Positions 34,719 to 44,163 are shown, numbered from the stretch's first letter. The stretch: DNA of 64,000 nt from Sphingobacterium sp. UBA5670 (GCF_002420705.1 NZ_DIIM01000005.1:357832-421831); one strand, 5' to 3'. The notes: generated from the sequence alone by a model not told the origin. A program made the numbers and translations.

Positions 34719-37047
34719 ATTTCTAATATTCATTGTGGTGTGCCTCTGTCATACCACAATGCTTTTTGCCCAGCAAAACTCGCTTTTACTTTGGTACAAT
34801 AAACCCGCTAAAGTCTGGGAAGAAACGTTGCCACTGGGTAATGGACTTATCGGGATGATGCCAGATGGAAATCCCCGTCAGGAAAAAATTGTACTCAACG
34901 AGATCAGTATGTGGTCCGGTAGTCCCGAAGATCCCAATAATTATGAGGCCTATAAAAATGTTGAAGCAATTCAGGCGCTGCTTAAGGCAGGTAAAAATGA
35001 TGAAGCCGAAAAGCTGGTCAATGAAACTTTTGTGACCAAAGGCAAGGGGTCTGGTTTTGGTAACGGAGCATCTGTTCCCTATGGCTGTTATCAGCTGTTC
35101 GGTGACCTTTTACTGGATTATAAATTGCCTGTTGGAACGATCGAAGATTATAGACGTTCCTTGGACCTGGCTACAGCTTCTGCACAGACCTCATTCAGGA
35201 TCAATGGACAGCAAATCCAACGCCGCTATTATACTTCTTTTGACAAAAATGTAGGTGTTATCCAATTGAACCAAAATAAGGATGCCTTGCAAACGCTTGA
35301 TTTATCGTTCCAGCGAAAAGAAAATATTGACCGTTATACACTCTTAAATGATGGAATTCTGATAGAAGGATCATTGGCTGATGGAAAAGGTGGCAAAAAC
35401 CTCAAGTTCGTTGGATTAATTCAAGTTAAAGGCAAGAATTTGCAGATCAGTAAGAAAGATCAAACCCTAGAAGTGTCTGCAAAAGGCGATCTTTCGATCT
35501 ATTTTTCAGCCAGTACTTCTTATTATGGAAAGGATCCATTGCCGGTGGTGAAAGCTGCAGTTGCTGCAGCAAAAACCGCTGATGAGCAGAAAGTATATCG
35601 GAACCATCTCGCTGCATACCAAAAGATCTTCAATCGCGTAAATCTTAATCTATTTGGCAATGTGGCAAAGGCCGCTATTCCGACTAATGAAAGAATTGCC
35701 AATTTCTACAAAGATCCGGCGCAAGATCCAGGTTTGGCAGCGATCTATTACCAGTATGGAAGATATTTGAATATTTCAAGTTCAGCGCCGAAAAATGCAA
35801 ATTCGCTCCCTCCAAACCTACAGGGATTATGGGCTAATCAGATCAATACACCTTGGAATGGGGACTATCATCTCAATATCAATGCACAGATGAACCATTG
35901 GGGGGTAGAGGTCAACAATCTGAGCGAATATCACCAACCTTTTATCGAAATGATAAAGCGGATTGCAAAGACAGGCGAACAGACCGCAAAAGCATACTAT
36001 AATGCACCGGGTTGGGTGGTCTATATGATGACCAATGTCTGGGGCTATTCTGCTCCGGGCGAGCAAGCTTCCTGGGGAGCGAGCACAGCATCAGGATGGC
36101 TATGTAACCATCTGTGGGAGCATTACCTGTTTACTGGCGATAGAAATTACCTCAAAGAGATTTATCCGATATTGAAAGGAGCAGCAGAGTTCTACGATCA
36201 TACACTCGTTCAGGATCCTAAAACGGGATGGTTGGTCACTTCGCCATCCGTATCGCCGGAAAATGCTTTCCGAATGCCTAATGGAAAAGTTGCTGCGGTT
36301 GTGATGGGACCTACCATTGATAACCAGATCGTGCGAGAGTTATACCAAGCGCTGATCCAAGCCGATTCGATCCTGGCGGCGAAAGATAGTTTTGTTGGTT
36401 CCTTGAAAACCAAATTAAAGAACATTCCTCCCCCTGTGGTTGTTAGCTCATCCGGGCGCGTGATGGAATGGCTCGAAGACTATCAGGAGGTTGAACCAAA
36501 ACACCGACATGTCTCGCATCTATATGGTCTATATCCCGCAGCATTTATCTCACCACAAACGACACCTGAATGGGCTGAGGCTGCACGTAAGACTTTAGCT
36601 GTACGTGGCGATGAAGGTACCGGCTGGTCGAGAGCCTGGAAAATTTTGTTTTGGGCGAGATTACAGGATGGTGATCATGCACTCGAAATTCTAAGGCAGT
36701 TGCTTAAACCCGCTTTTACCAATGAAACAACTTATCAGGGAGTCGGGGCAGGTACCTACCCTAATTTGTTCTGTGCTCATCCACCTTTTCAGATCGACGG
36801 AAACTTTGGCGGAGCAGCAGGTATTGCCGAAATGTTGATCCAGAGCCATAATGGTTATATCCATCTATTGCCAGCTTTGCCTAAAGCCTGGTCAAAAGGA
36901 GAGGTTAAAGGGCTCAAGACCCGTGGAAACTATACGGTAGACATGGCATGGGAAAATGGTAAGGTCTCTGCATTGCAGATTAAAGGTAAAAAGGGAAAGA
37001 TCCGCATATTTGAAAATGGAAAATACAGGGATTATGAAGTTCGTTAA
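34708..37047 (+). CDS. GH95 alpha-L-fucosidase (alpha-1,2 type)
   Basis: The start is ATG 34708 (MVNRFLIFIVVCLCHTTMLFAQ, 779 aa), where the signal peptide begins, giving an 11-bp overlap with GH29. The N-terminal domain opens LLLWYNKPAKVWEETLPLGNGLIGMM. The (alpha/alpha)6 core contains NINAQMNHWGVEVNN, the conserved NxN pair. RGDEGTGWSRAWK carries the catalytic-acid Glu, and FQIDGNFGGAAGIAEML carries the conserved Asp. GH95 removes alpha-1,2-linked fucose from glycan termini. It complements the GH29 enzyme before it. Its stop overlaps the next gene by 14 bp. Confidence 0.93.
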   Translation: MVNRFLIFIVVCLCHTTMLFAQQNSLLLWYNKPAKVWEETLPLGNGLIGMMPDGNPRQEKIVLNEISMWSGSPEDPNNYEAYKNVEAIQALLKAGKNDEAEKLVNETFVTKGKGSGFGNGASVPYGCYQLFGDLLLDYKLPVGTIEDYRRSLDLATASAQTSFRINGQQIQRRYYTSFDKNVGVIQLNQNKDALQTLDLSFQRKENIDRYTLLNDGILIEGSLADGKGGKNLKFVGLIQVKGKNLQISKKDQTLEVSAKGDLSIYFSASTSYYGKDPLPVVKAAVAAAKTADEQKVYRNHLAAYQKIFNRVNLNLFGNVAKAAIPTNERIANFYKDPAQDPGLAAIYYQYGRYLNISSSAPKNANSLPPNLQGLWANQINTPWNGDYHLNINAQMNHWGVEVNNLSEYHQPFIEMIKRIAKTGEQTAKAYYNAPGWVVYMMTNVWGYSAPGEQASWGASTASGWLCNHLWEHYLFTGDRNYLKEIYPILKGAAEFYDHTLVQDPKTGWLVTSPSVSPENAFRMPNGKVAAVVMGPTIDNQIVRELYQALIQADSILAAKDSFVGSLKTKLKNIPPPVVVSSSGRVMEWLEDYQEVEPKHRHVSHLYGLYPAAFISPQTTPEWAEAARKTLAVRGDEGTGWSRAWKILFWARLQDGDHALEILRQLLKPAFTNETTYQGVGAGTYPNLFCAHPPFQIDGNFGGAAGIAEMLIQSHNGYIHLLPALPKAWSKGEVKGLKTRGNYTVDMAWENGKVSALQIKGKKGKIRIFENGKYRDYEVR

Positions 37048-38236
37048 CTATTTGTGCTTGATCTCCGTACTAGCTTTGGGGACAACAAGCTGTTCCCAAA
37101 AGGCAGAATCAGCAAAGACAGCCGCCTTGTTGAAGAGTTTCAGCTATAAGGTAAGCGGAAAAACCACCGCCAAGGATGGAACTCAGGTGAGCCTTGTGGA
37201 CCACGACAATAAATTGCAGCAATTTGTAAAAACACAGGTCGCCAACGGGCAATTTGTTCTGGAAGGCGAATTGGCTATGGCCGGATTTTATGATATCCAG
37301 ATAAAGGGAATGGAACCCTACACTTTAGTTATCGAAGGCGGCAGTGACTACGATCTGAAAGAAGAGCATGGAAAATTTACGTTGACAACATCCTCTCAGA
37401 ATGCCAAGGATTTTGTGGAGTTTAATGCGAACTACCAACAGCGGGAACAGGAGGAAAAAAATAAAACGGCAAATAAAAGCCAACGGGTAAGACAGCTGGA
37501 GAGTCAATTACCTTCTATGGCTGCAAGAAAGGATGGTTCCTATGAAAAAGCAGTGGATGAAATACAACGCTTAAGCGGCAATGCCGCATTTAATCCACGC
37601 ACGCTCTATGCCGATTTTATTCTTGATAGTACCCATCGATCATCCTTGGTATTACCTTATTTTTTTAAATACATCTCCCTGGATCAAACGAATTATAAAA
37701 AATTCGATGCTGCATTACAGGGGTTTGATACAGATTTACAAAAACATCCCTATTTCAAGTTCGCTCGCGAGAAAGTCGATAAGGTGAAAGATTTTTATGA
37801 AAATATGCCTGTATTTCCTTCGATTACACCAATGAATGTACAAAGGGATACCTTAGATCTGAAGGATATTTCAAAAGCTAAAATGCTTATTGCCGCATTT
37901 TGGAAAGCATCGAATACCAATAGTAAGGCTGATATGAGAATGTTACGGACAAAGGAATCCCAACTGAATGCTTTAGGGGTACGTGTGATCTACTTTTCGC
38001 TGGATAAGGATCTGGACAAATGGACGAAAACAAGTAAAGATCTTGCATTAGGAAAACAGAGTTACTTTTTGAACTATAACGATCAGGCAGCAATTGAAAA
38101 CAGTTTCGGAATAGACCGTACGCCAAGCTATCTCTGGATAGACCCACAGACATTACAGATTTTATCTTTGAGTGGTGAAGATCCGGCTATGCCACAGTTT
38201 TTAGGGAAGGTAAAGGAATTTCTTGCTAAAAATTAA
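37034..38236 (+). CDS. Thioredoxin-fold (TlpA/redoxin-like) lipoprotein lacking the CxxC motif
   Basis: The start is ATG 37034 (MKFVNYLCLISVLALGTTSC, 400 aa), with a lipobox Cys at 20 and a 14-bp overlap with GH95. The order is typical of Bacteroidota TlpA-like proteins: a DUF4369-like N-terminal beta domain (about 35-120), a helical linker and a C-terminal thioredoxin fold (about 275-400). Where CGPC is expected after the FW pair, it reads FWKASNTNSK, so both redox cysteines are missing; the cis-proline (DRTPSYLWID) remains. Disulfide chemistry is unlikely, and a binding or scaffold role near the fucosidases is inference. Confidence 0.8.
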   Translation: MKFVNYLCLISVLALGTTSCSQKAESAKTAALLKSFSYKVSGKTTAKDGTQVSLVDHDNKLQQFVKTQVANGQFVLEGELAMAGFYDIQIKGMEPYTLVIEGGSDYDLKEEHGKFTLTTSSQNAKDFVEFNANYQQREQEEKNKTANKSQRVRQLESQLPSMAARKDGSYEKAVDEIQRLSGNAAFNPRTLYADFILDSTHRSSLVLPYFFKYISLDQTNYKKFDAALQGFDTDLQKHPYFKFAREKVDKVKDFYENMPVFPSITPMNVQRDTLDLKDISKAKMLIAAFWKASNTNSKADMRMLRTKESQLNALGVRVIYFSLDKDLDKWTKTSKDLALGKQSYFLNYNDQAAIENSFGIDRTPSYLWIDPQTLQILSLSGEDPAMPQFLGKVKEFLAKN

Positions 38237-38259
38237 CGTTTATTGTCTTAAAAAAACCT

Positions 38260-38267
38260 TATATTTG
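38260..38267 (+). promoter_or_regulatory. -7 box before the AraC regulator
   Basis: TATATTTG, a perfect TAnnTTTG, lies 35 nt before ATG 38303 in the 66-bp gap after the thioredoxin-like gene. No TTG at the right distance is seen. It suggests the regulator can be transcribed separately from the fucosidase genes. Confidence 0.45.
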
Positions 38268-38302
38268 AATTAACTGTTTAATATTTGTTAGTTCAATACG
38301 TG

Positions 38303-39163
38303 ATGAAAGTTGTTCAATTTACAGTTCCGGTTGTTTACCAAGGATCTATTTGTGTGCAGGAAGATATTCTGCCTTCATTCTATAGTAATTACCACCGGCA
38401 CAAGGAAATCCAGCTGACCTATATTTTGAAAGGTCGGGGAACCTTTATGATTGGCAACTTTACACACAGTTTTGAAGAGGACGAGATCTACATCGTTGAT
38501 GCGGACGAACCGCATATGTTCAAAACAGGAGAGGATATAAAGGATGGTATTCATGCCATCCATATTTTTTTCGACTATGAACATTTTAAATCCTTTTTGG
38601 ATTTCCCTGAGTTTGATGATGTCAAATATTTCTTGGAGCACATCAATGTCAGTAAGAAATTGGATGCGGAGCACTCTGTCGCTTTAAAAGAAAAATTCGT
38701 ACAGATCAATGCAAGTGCTGGTATCGATCGCCTGCTATCGTTGGTGAAACTGATTAATTTTTTAAGTAAAAAAGTAGATCAGTGGACTTCATTATACACC
38801 GGTATTCCACAGAAGAAATTCTCTGATGCCGAAGGATTGCGGATCAACGAAATATTTCAATATACTTTTCAACATTTTGGAGACAAGATTTCCCTAGAGG
38901 ATATTGCTGCGGTAGCGCATATGACGCCACATGCATTTTGTAAGTATTTTAAGAAACATACCCGAAAAACTTATGTTACCTTTCTTAATGAAATCCGCAT
39001 TGAACGCGCCTGTAAAATGTTGATTGACGAATCTTCAGAAAGTGTTTCTAATATCGCTTTTAAAACAGGGTTTAACAATGTTGTCAACTTTAATCGGGTG
39101 TTCAAAAAAATAACTAAACTTTCGCCCAGTGAATATGTGCATGAACATCGCATGCGTGACTAA
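38303..39163 (+). CDS. AraC-family transcriptional regulator with cupin sensor domain
   Basis: The start is ATG 38303 (MKVVQFTVPVVYQGSICVQ, 286 aa); the in-frame TTG 38285 is rejected. The N-terminal cupin (about 20-120) shows HRHKEIQLTYILKGRGTFMIGNF and EDEIYIVDADEPHMF. The C-terminal double helix-turn-helix includes ISLEDIAAVAHMTPHAFCKYFKKHTRKTYVTFLNEIRIERACKML and SNIAFKTGFNNVVNFNRVFKKITKLSPSEY. Such proteins usually bind a sugar and activate neighbouring catabolic genes. Here the likely target is the GH29-GH95 operon; the ligand may be fucose or a fucoside, which is inference. Confidence 0.92.
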   Translation: MKVVQFTVPVVYQGSICVQEDILPSFYSNYHRHKEIQLTYILKGRGTFMIGNFTHSFEEDEIYIVDADEPHMFKTGEDIKDGIHAIHIFFDYEHFKSFLDFPEFDDVKYFLEHINVSKKLDAEHSVALKEKFVQINASAGIDRLLSLVKLINFLSKKVDQWTSLYTGIPQKKFSDAEGLRINEIFQYTFQHFGDKISLEDIAAVAHMTPHAFCKYFKKHTRKTYVTFLNEIRIERACKMLIDESSESVSNIAFKTGFNNVVNFNRVFKKITKLSPSEYVHEHRMRD

Positions 39164-39329
39164 GATGTTTGATGGAATAATCTACATGGTAATTCCAGGC
39201 TATTTCGGAAGCCTCATCAGGTTGATTTTTGATAGGTATATCCCACGGAGGTCATAATCGAATGGCTTTGTTGACAATATCGGAGAAAGACTCGTCAATA
39301 AAATTTAAAGATGGCAGATGTTAAAGTGT

Positions 39330-39337
39330 TATTTTTG
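39330..39337 (+). promoter_or_regulatory. -7 box before the M64 peptidase
   Basis: TATTTTTG matches TAnnTTTG and lies 10 nt before ATG 39348. No clear -33 element is seen. Confidence 0.45.
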
Positions 39338-39347
39338 AACCTTAACG

Positions 39348-41078
39348 ATGACCAATCCGATGAATAAAAATCTATTTTTTGTACTTATAGCCTTAATTGT
39401 ATCGCTGGTGCAAGCCCAGGCTCAAAGTTCTCTCTTTAAGATCGATACACTGCAATACCAGGGGACGGATAAGCATATTGTCAATCTGGTCATTTTGGGA
39501 GATGGTTACACCAAAACACAATTGGATGATTATGCCGCGGATGCTAAGCAGTTTACCAACTATTTTTTCTCGATCGAACCCTTCAAACAATACAGCAGTT
39601 TTTTTAATGTGTTTGCTATTCGGACGATTTCCGAAGAATCTGGTGCGGTGCACGACTGCAAAGCAGGTGATTGTGTACATGGGGAAACCGATTTGAGTGA
39701 ATATCCGCCACGTTACAACAAATTTACACGCGACCATGCTGTTCCAGTCGCTCACCCGAATACGATCTTTGGAAGCAGCTTTGACAATGGAGGTCTACAC
39801 CGTTTGGTTGTACCTCAGAAAAATGATCGTATTGAAGAGATCCTGAAAACGAATATCCCCAATTATACTCAGGTCGTTGTGTTGGTTAATTCCCCATTTT
39901 ATGGTGGTTCAGGAGGGAAGTGGGCGACTTCCACGGTTAATTTTAAGAGCAACGATATCGCAGTACATGAAATTGGACATTCCTTTGCGCAGTTGGCCGA
40001 CGAATATTGGGCTGGAAATCAATATGCTATTGAGTCTGCAAACCGCTCACAGTCAGCAGATGCAGATCATGTACCCTGGAAATACTGGCTTGGAAAAGAC
40101 GGAGTCGGTATTTACTCGTATGGGGGGAAAGGTTCACCTTCCAACTGGTTTAGACCTCATGAATATTGTAAAATGCAATATTTAGTTGCTCCATTTTGTC
40201 CTGTTTGTCAAGAACAATTTGTGGCTTCGATCAAGAAAAAGTCAAGTCCATTTATTCAGGTGAAGCCTGGATTAGACCAGACACTTACTTTGGATAGTGT
40301 TCAGAAGTTTTCGCTAAGACTCGCAAAACCTTCCCCGAACACCTTAAAATTGTCCTGGTTGTTGAACGGTGAAACCATTGCGACAGACATTGATTCCATT
40401 TATCTCGATCCGGGAATGCTAGGTGTTGGTGCAAATACACTAAAGGTGATGATTCAAGATACGACAAATTTATTGCGTAATCCATCCTATGTCAATCATC
40501 GGGATTCGGTTGTGTGGACTTTTAATCAGGTCAAATCGATTGATTTGGCGAAACCATCAACCACATGGGGTGATACATTAGAGACTTGCTACGGCGGAGC
40601 TCAGGTGGTTAGCATAAAGCATCCCGTTGCCGGACTTGAATATCGCTGGTATGATGCCGCTACTGGATTTTGGGAAGAGACTGGCGGTAATATTTTTCTA
40701 CAAGATATTGTAGAGTCAAAAGTGTACCTCGTCCGTGGGATTTGGGATGGCCGGGTCTCCGAAAAAGCAAAAGTTCACATCAACACATTGCATAAAATCG
40801 AAAAGCCAAAGAATATTCAGGTCAAAATCGACAAGAAGAAAAATACGGTAAAATTGAGGGTAAAGGATAAAGTCGATGTACGTTATAACTACATCTGGTT
40901 GAATGAAGATGGCAGTCCGATCTATGAATGGGATGAATTTAATGGCGAGTATGTGCGTCCTACGGGAGCAAATAACGTGCTTACTATAAAATTAGCCACT
41001 TCTTCGAGAAAGGTATACGTCCAAAAAGTCGACAAAGAGACCACCTGCAAAAGTGAAAAAACAATTGTAACTTTTTAG
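39348..41078 (+). CDS. Secreted M64-family (IgA-peptidase-like) metallopeptidase
   Basis: This 576-aa protein has a signal peptide ending VQAQAQ. The peptidase M64 domain (about 28-300) opens VNLVILGDGYTKTQLDDYAADAKQFTNYFF and carries the zinc site HEIGHSFAQLADEY (about 207-220, HExxHxxxxLxDEY). A cysteine cluster, YCKMQYLVAPFCPVCQEQF, closes the domain. The C-terminal 270 residues form Ig-like beta domains without a cell-wall or T9SS signature that I recognise. M64 enzymes include an IgA-cleaving protease from Clostridium ramosum; the natural substrate here is unknown. Proximity to fucosidases suggests glycoprotein degradation. Confidence 0.88.
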   Translation: MTNPMNKNLFFVLIALIVSLVQAQAQSSLFKIDTLQYQGTDKHIVNLVILGDGYTKTQLDDYAADAKQFTNYFFSIEPFKQYSSFFNVFAIRTISEESGAVHDCKAGDCVHGETDLSEYPPRYNKFTRDHAVPVAHPNTIFGSSFDNGGLHRLVVPQKNDRIEEILKTNIPNYTQVVVLVNSPFYGGSGGKWATSTVNFKSNDIAVHEIGHSFAQLADEYWAGNQYAIESANRSQSADADHVPWKYWLGKDGVGIYSYGGKGSPSNWFRPHEYCKMQYLVAPFCPVCQEQFVASIKKKSSPFIQVKPGLDQTLTLDSVQKFSLRLAKPSPNTLKLSWLLNGETIATDIDSIYLDPGMLGVGANTLKVMIQDTTNLLRNPSYVNHRDSVVWTFNQVKSIDLAKPSTTWGDTLETCYGGAQVVSIKHPVAGLEYRWYDAATGFWEETGGNIFLQDIVESKVYLVRGIWDGRVSEKAKVHINTLHKIEKPKNIQVKIDKKKNTVKLRVKDKVDVRYNYIWLNEDGSPIYEWDEFNGEYVRPTGANNVLTIKLATSSRKVYVQKVDKETTCKSEKTIVTF

Positions 41079-41094
41079 TTGCGCTATTGTAATG

Positions 41095-41148
41095 AAATGA
41101 TTTATAAGTTAATTTTAATCTGCCGGTTAATTAACTTATAAATCATTT
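41095..41148. promoter_or_regulatory. 20-bp perfect inverted repeat ending 6 nt before a start codon
   Basis: The left arm (41095-41114) and right arm (41129-41148) are exact reverse complements over 20 bp, with a 14-nt spacer. The arms are AT-rich (core TTATAAGTTAATT). The right arm ends 6 nt before ATG 41155, so an RNA hairpin would cover the ribosome-loading region; as DNA it could be an operator. There is no U-tract after it, so it is a poor terminator for the M64 gene. Confidence 0.7.
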
Positions 41149-41154
41149 ATATTT

Positions 41155-42594
41155 ATGAAGAAAAAATCCAAGTCGACTTGGTGTATTTTTTCATGTGTAT
41201 TCATCCTGGTTTTAGCCGCAATGCCTTCGTGCAAAAAACACGCAAAACTTCCCGATGAAAACGATGAAACAATTCATGCGGTAAAATTCAAAATCAAGGA
41301 TTTTGAAGCGATTGTTACTCCCCTAAAAAAACAATCATCCACGGCAAAACGAGGCGCTCTAACTGGCGCTACTGCAGAAGATCAACTGCTGTATCACTGG
41401 ACTTTTGACAACAGCAACGCTATTCCCGAAGTTGCACTCGATGACGCTGTTGTGATCGACTATGACAATGGAAAGACGAACTATGATTTTCTGGGCGGTT
41501 GGCCCTCTTCGGGAAAAGCCATTAGCTTTAAAGGAGTGAAAGAAATCATGGTCAAAATCCCGACAACAGGTATTCACTCGCTGGGAGACTGGGCCTTTGA
41601 TGGCAATAGTTCGAGTACAGGGCCAAGGGCACTGCTCTTGAGTTATTCTCTGGATAAGGGAAATAGTTTTTCCTTGCTTTCAGACACGATTAAGTATCCT
41701 TCGGGGCTGTCGCTTTCAGCTAAAGTCCCCGTAAGCGCATCGTTGGGAAATATTCCTCTTGGCAATAGCAAGGAACTTTGGTTAAAAATTTCATTATTTG
41801 CGGGTAGCAGGGATGGGGGAGTAGGTTACAGTCCAACGACAGGCACGTTTAAGATGGATAATCTGATGATTTACGGACAAGTCAACCCGGCCGCTTTGCC
41901 TAGCAAGTTTTATTATCATGTATTCGATGCGAAATCGAAGGCGATGGTTAAATCTGGAGTACTTAATTCGCAGGAAACTTTTGATGTCGAGTTACCAAAT
42001 GGAACCTATTACCTGAGTCTGATTGCTAAAAATTCGACACTACCGCTGATCATGGCAGAGAACGTGGATTTTGAACGTTTTTATGCTACGAATGCTTTTT
42101 TTGAACATTCTGCAGAGTTATTTGCTGGTCGGGACACTTTTGAAGTGAAGGGTTCGATAGAGCGGGATCTCAACTTAAACCGGATTTACAGCGAAGTTAA
42201 GTTGAGCTTTACCGACAGTGAAGATCTAAGTGTGATAGACAGTATTCAGGTGAAGCAGCTTCACCCTGCATTTCATTATTATCCTTTTATGACGCATAGT
42301 AACGATCAGGTTGATGAAAGTGTGCTGACTGTTGTTCCTCATTTTACAGCAGCCGATCAAAGCTTTACTTTTAATCAATTTATGGGCTATTATCTTAACA
42401 ATACCGCTATTAAATATCAGTTTCGTGTTTTTAAAGAAGGTCAGCTTCTACGTACATTTGAATTGGGAAGCGAGATTCGAAATAATGTTCAAATACTGTT
42501 TAAGGGAAAATTGTTAGAGACTATCAATGGGAATCTGGGGTTTCAGGTCGTGAAGAACGAAGATTGGGACGATCATATTTTGATCGAATATTAG
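41155..42594 (+). CDS. Secreted lipoprotein of unknown function
   Basis: This 479-aa protein has a basic start and lipobox AMPSC (about residue 26), followed by KKHAKLPDEND. Residues about 75-245 look like a jelly-roll/anchor-type beta sandwich (LLYHWTFDNSNAIPE, SYSLDKGNSFSLLSDTIKYPSGLSL, LWLKISLFAGSRDGG, GTFKMDNLMIYGQ). The rest is beta-rich with no enzyme motif visible. I do not recognise a named family. It follows the M64 peptidase by 76 bp containing a 20-bp inverted repeat and could be a surface binding partner, which is inference. Confidence 0.65.
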   Translation: MKKKSKSTWCIFSCVFILVLAAMPSCKKHAKLPDENDETIHAVKFKIKDFEAIVTPLKKQSSTAKRGALTGATAEDQLLYHWTFDNSNAIPEVALDDAVVIDYDNGKTNYDFLGGWPSSGKAISFKGVKEIMVKIPTTGIHSLGDWAFDGNSSSTGPRALLLSYSLDKGNSFSLLSDTIKYPSGLSLSAKVPVSASLGNIPLGNSKELWLKISLFAGSRDGGVGYSPTTGTFKMDNLMIYGQVNPAALPSKFYYHVFDAKSKAMVKSGVLNSQETFDVELPNGTYYLSLIAKNSTLPLIMAENVDFERFYATNAFFEHSAELFAGRDTFEVKGSIERDLNLNRIYSEVKLSFTDSEDLSVIDSIQVKQLHPAFHYYPFMTHSNDQVDESVLTVVPHFTAADQSFTFNQFMGYYLNNTAIKYQFRVFKEGQLLRTFELGSEIRNNVQILFKGKLLETINGNLGFQVVKNEDWDDHILIEY

Positions 42595-42640
42595 CATAGT
42601 TATTGTATTTAATATCTAGCTACCCTACATCTATTCCCAC

Positions 42641-42676
42641 AAAAAAGGTGTCCAGCAATTGCAATGGACACCTTTT
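42641..42676. terminator. Bidirectional rho-independent terminator
   Basis: A 12-bp perfect stem (42643-42654 AAAAGGTGTCCA with its complement at 42665-42676) has a 10-nt loop holding GCAATTGC, with A/T runs on both sides. It lies between the lipoprotein stop and the glyQS stop. Confidence 0.88.
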
Positions 42677-42693
42677 CTATGGTAGCGGATTGG

Positions 42694-44163
42694 CTATATC
42701 AATTTTTTTAGCAAGGTATTCCAACCTGCTAGGTCATTCAATATTTTTTCAAGATCGGCTATGGCTACACGTTCTTGTGCCATCGTATCGCGGTGACGGA
42801 TGGTAACAGTATTGTCTTCCAATGAGTCGTAATCAACAGTGATACAAATTGGTGTTCCAATTGCATCCTGACGGCGGTAACGTTTCCCGATCGCATCTTT
42901 TTCGTCATATTGAACGTTGTAGTCCAATTTCAGTGTATTTAAGATTTCACGTGCTTTTTCTGGCAAGCCATCTTTTTTGGTCAATGGTAAAATTGCGGCT
43001 TTTACCGGTGCCAATGCTGGTGGGAATTTTAATACAACACGAGAATCTTGTTTTTCTGCTGTAGACAGATCTTCCGTTACCAGGGAGTTGCACAATACAG
43101 TCAAGAAAAGACGGTCCAATCCGATTGAAGTTTCAATCACATACGGAATGTAGTTTTGATTGATTTCAGGATCAAAATATTGCATTTTCTTTTTAGAAAA
43201 TTCCTGATGTTGTTTCAAGTCAAAATCCGTACGCGAGTGGATACCTTCAACTTCTTTGAATCCGAATGGGAAGTTGAATTCAATATCAACTGCAGCATTT
43301 GCATAATGCGCTAATTTATCGTGGTCGTGGTAACGGTAGTTGGATGGGTCAAAACCTAATGCTAGATGCCATTTTAAACGCGTTTCTTTCCATTTATTAT
43401 ACCATTCTAATTCCGTACCCGGGCGGCAGAAAAATTGCATTTCCATTTGCTCGAATTCACGCATCCGCATGATAAACTGACGTGCGATCACTTCATTACG
43501 GAAAGCTTTACCAATTTGGGCGATACCAAAAGGAATTTTCATACGTCCTGTCTTTTGAACGTTCAGGAAGTTGACGAAAATACCTTGTGCAGTTTCAGGG
43601 CGAAGATAAACTTGATCTGCTCCATCGGCCATAGCACCCATCTGAGTTGCAAACATCAAATTAAATTGACGTACTTCAGTCCAATTTTTGGTACCTGAAA
43701 CCGGACATACGATATTATATTCTTCAATGATGGTTTTTAGTCCAGCTAAATCGTCTGCATTCAATGCGGTATTCAAAGCGTCTAATAATGCAGCAGCTTC
43801 AGCTGACTTGCCATCTGCCTCATAACGTGCAATCTTATCTTCGATCAATTGATCAGCACGGTAACGTTTTTTTGAATCCTTATTGTCGATCATCGGATCG
43901 TTGAATCCATCAACGTGACCAGAGGCTTTCCATGTCGTAGGGTGCATGAAAATTGCGGCATCAATACCAACAATGTTTTCGTGCAATTGCACCATGGATT
44001 TCCACCAATACGTCTTTAGGTTGTTTTTTAATTCCGAACCTAATTGACCATAATCGTAGACGGCACTTAATCCGTCATATATTTCGCTCGATTGAAATAC
44101 AAAACCGTATTCCTTCGCGTGTGATACTACACTTTTGAAAAAGTCGTCTGTCTGTTTGCTCAT
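42694..44163 (-). CDS. glyQS: Glycine--tRNA ligase, homodimeric (alpha2) type
   Basis: I place the start at ATG 44163 (MSKQTDDFFKSVVSHAKEYGFVFQSSEIYDG, 489 aa). The class II motifs are visible: motif 1 region YDYGQLGSELKNNLKTYWW, motif 2 FRNEVIARQFIMRMREFEQMEMQFF, and motif 3 YVIETSIGLDRLFL. The C-terminal anticodon-binding domain (from about 370) has RYRRQDAIGTPICITVDYD. It charges tRNA-Gly in the cytoplasm. This is the archaeal/eukaryotic-like homodimer form, normal in Bacteroidota, not the alpha2beta2 enzyme of E. coli. Confidence 0.97.
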   Translation of the reverse strand: MSKQTDDFFKSVVSHAKEYGFVFQSSEIYDGLSAVYDYGQLGSELKNNLKTYWWKSMVQLHENIVGIDAAIFMHPTTWKASGHVDGFNDPMIDNKDSKKRYRADQLIEDKIARYEADGKSAEAAALLDALNTALNADDLAGLKTIIEEYNIVCPVSGTKNWTEVRQFNLMFATQMGAMADGADQVYLRPETAQGIFVNFLNVQKTGRMKIPFGIAQIGKAFRNEVIARQFIMRMREFEQMEMQFFCRPGTELEWYNKWKETRLKWHLALGFDPSNYRYHDHDKLAHYANAAVDIEFNFPFGFKEVEGIHSRTDFDLKQHQEFSKKKMQYFDPEINQNYIPYVIETSIGLDRLFLTVLCNSLVTEDLSTAEKQDSRVVLKFPPALAPVKAAILPLTKKDGLPEKAREILNTLKLDYNVQYDEKDAIGKRYRRQDAIGTPICITVDYDSLEDNTVTIRHRDTMAQERVAIADLEKILNDLAGWNTLLKKLI

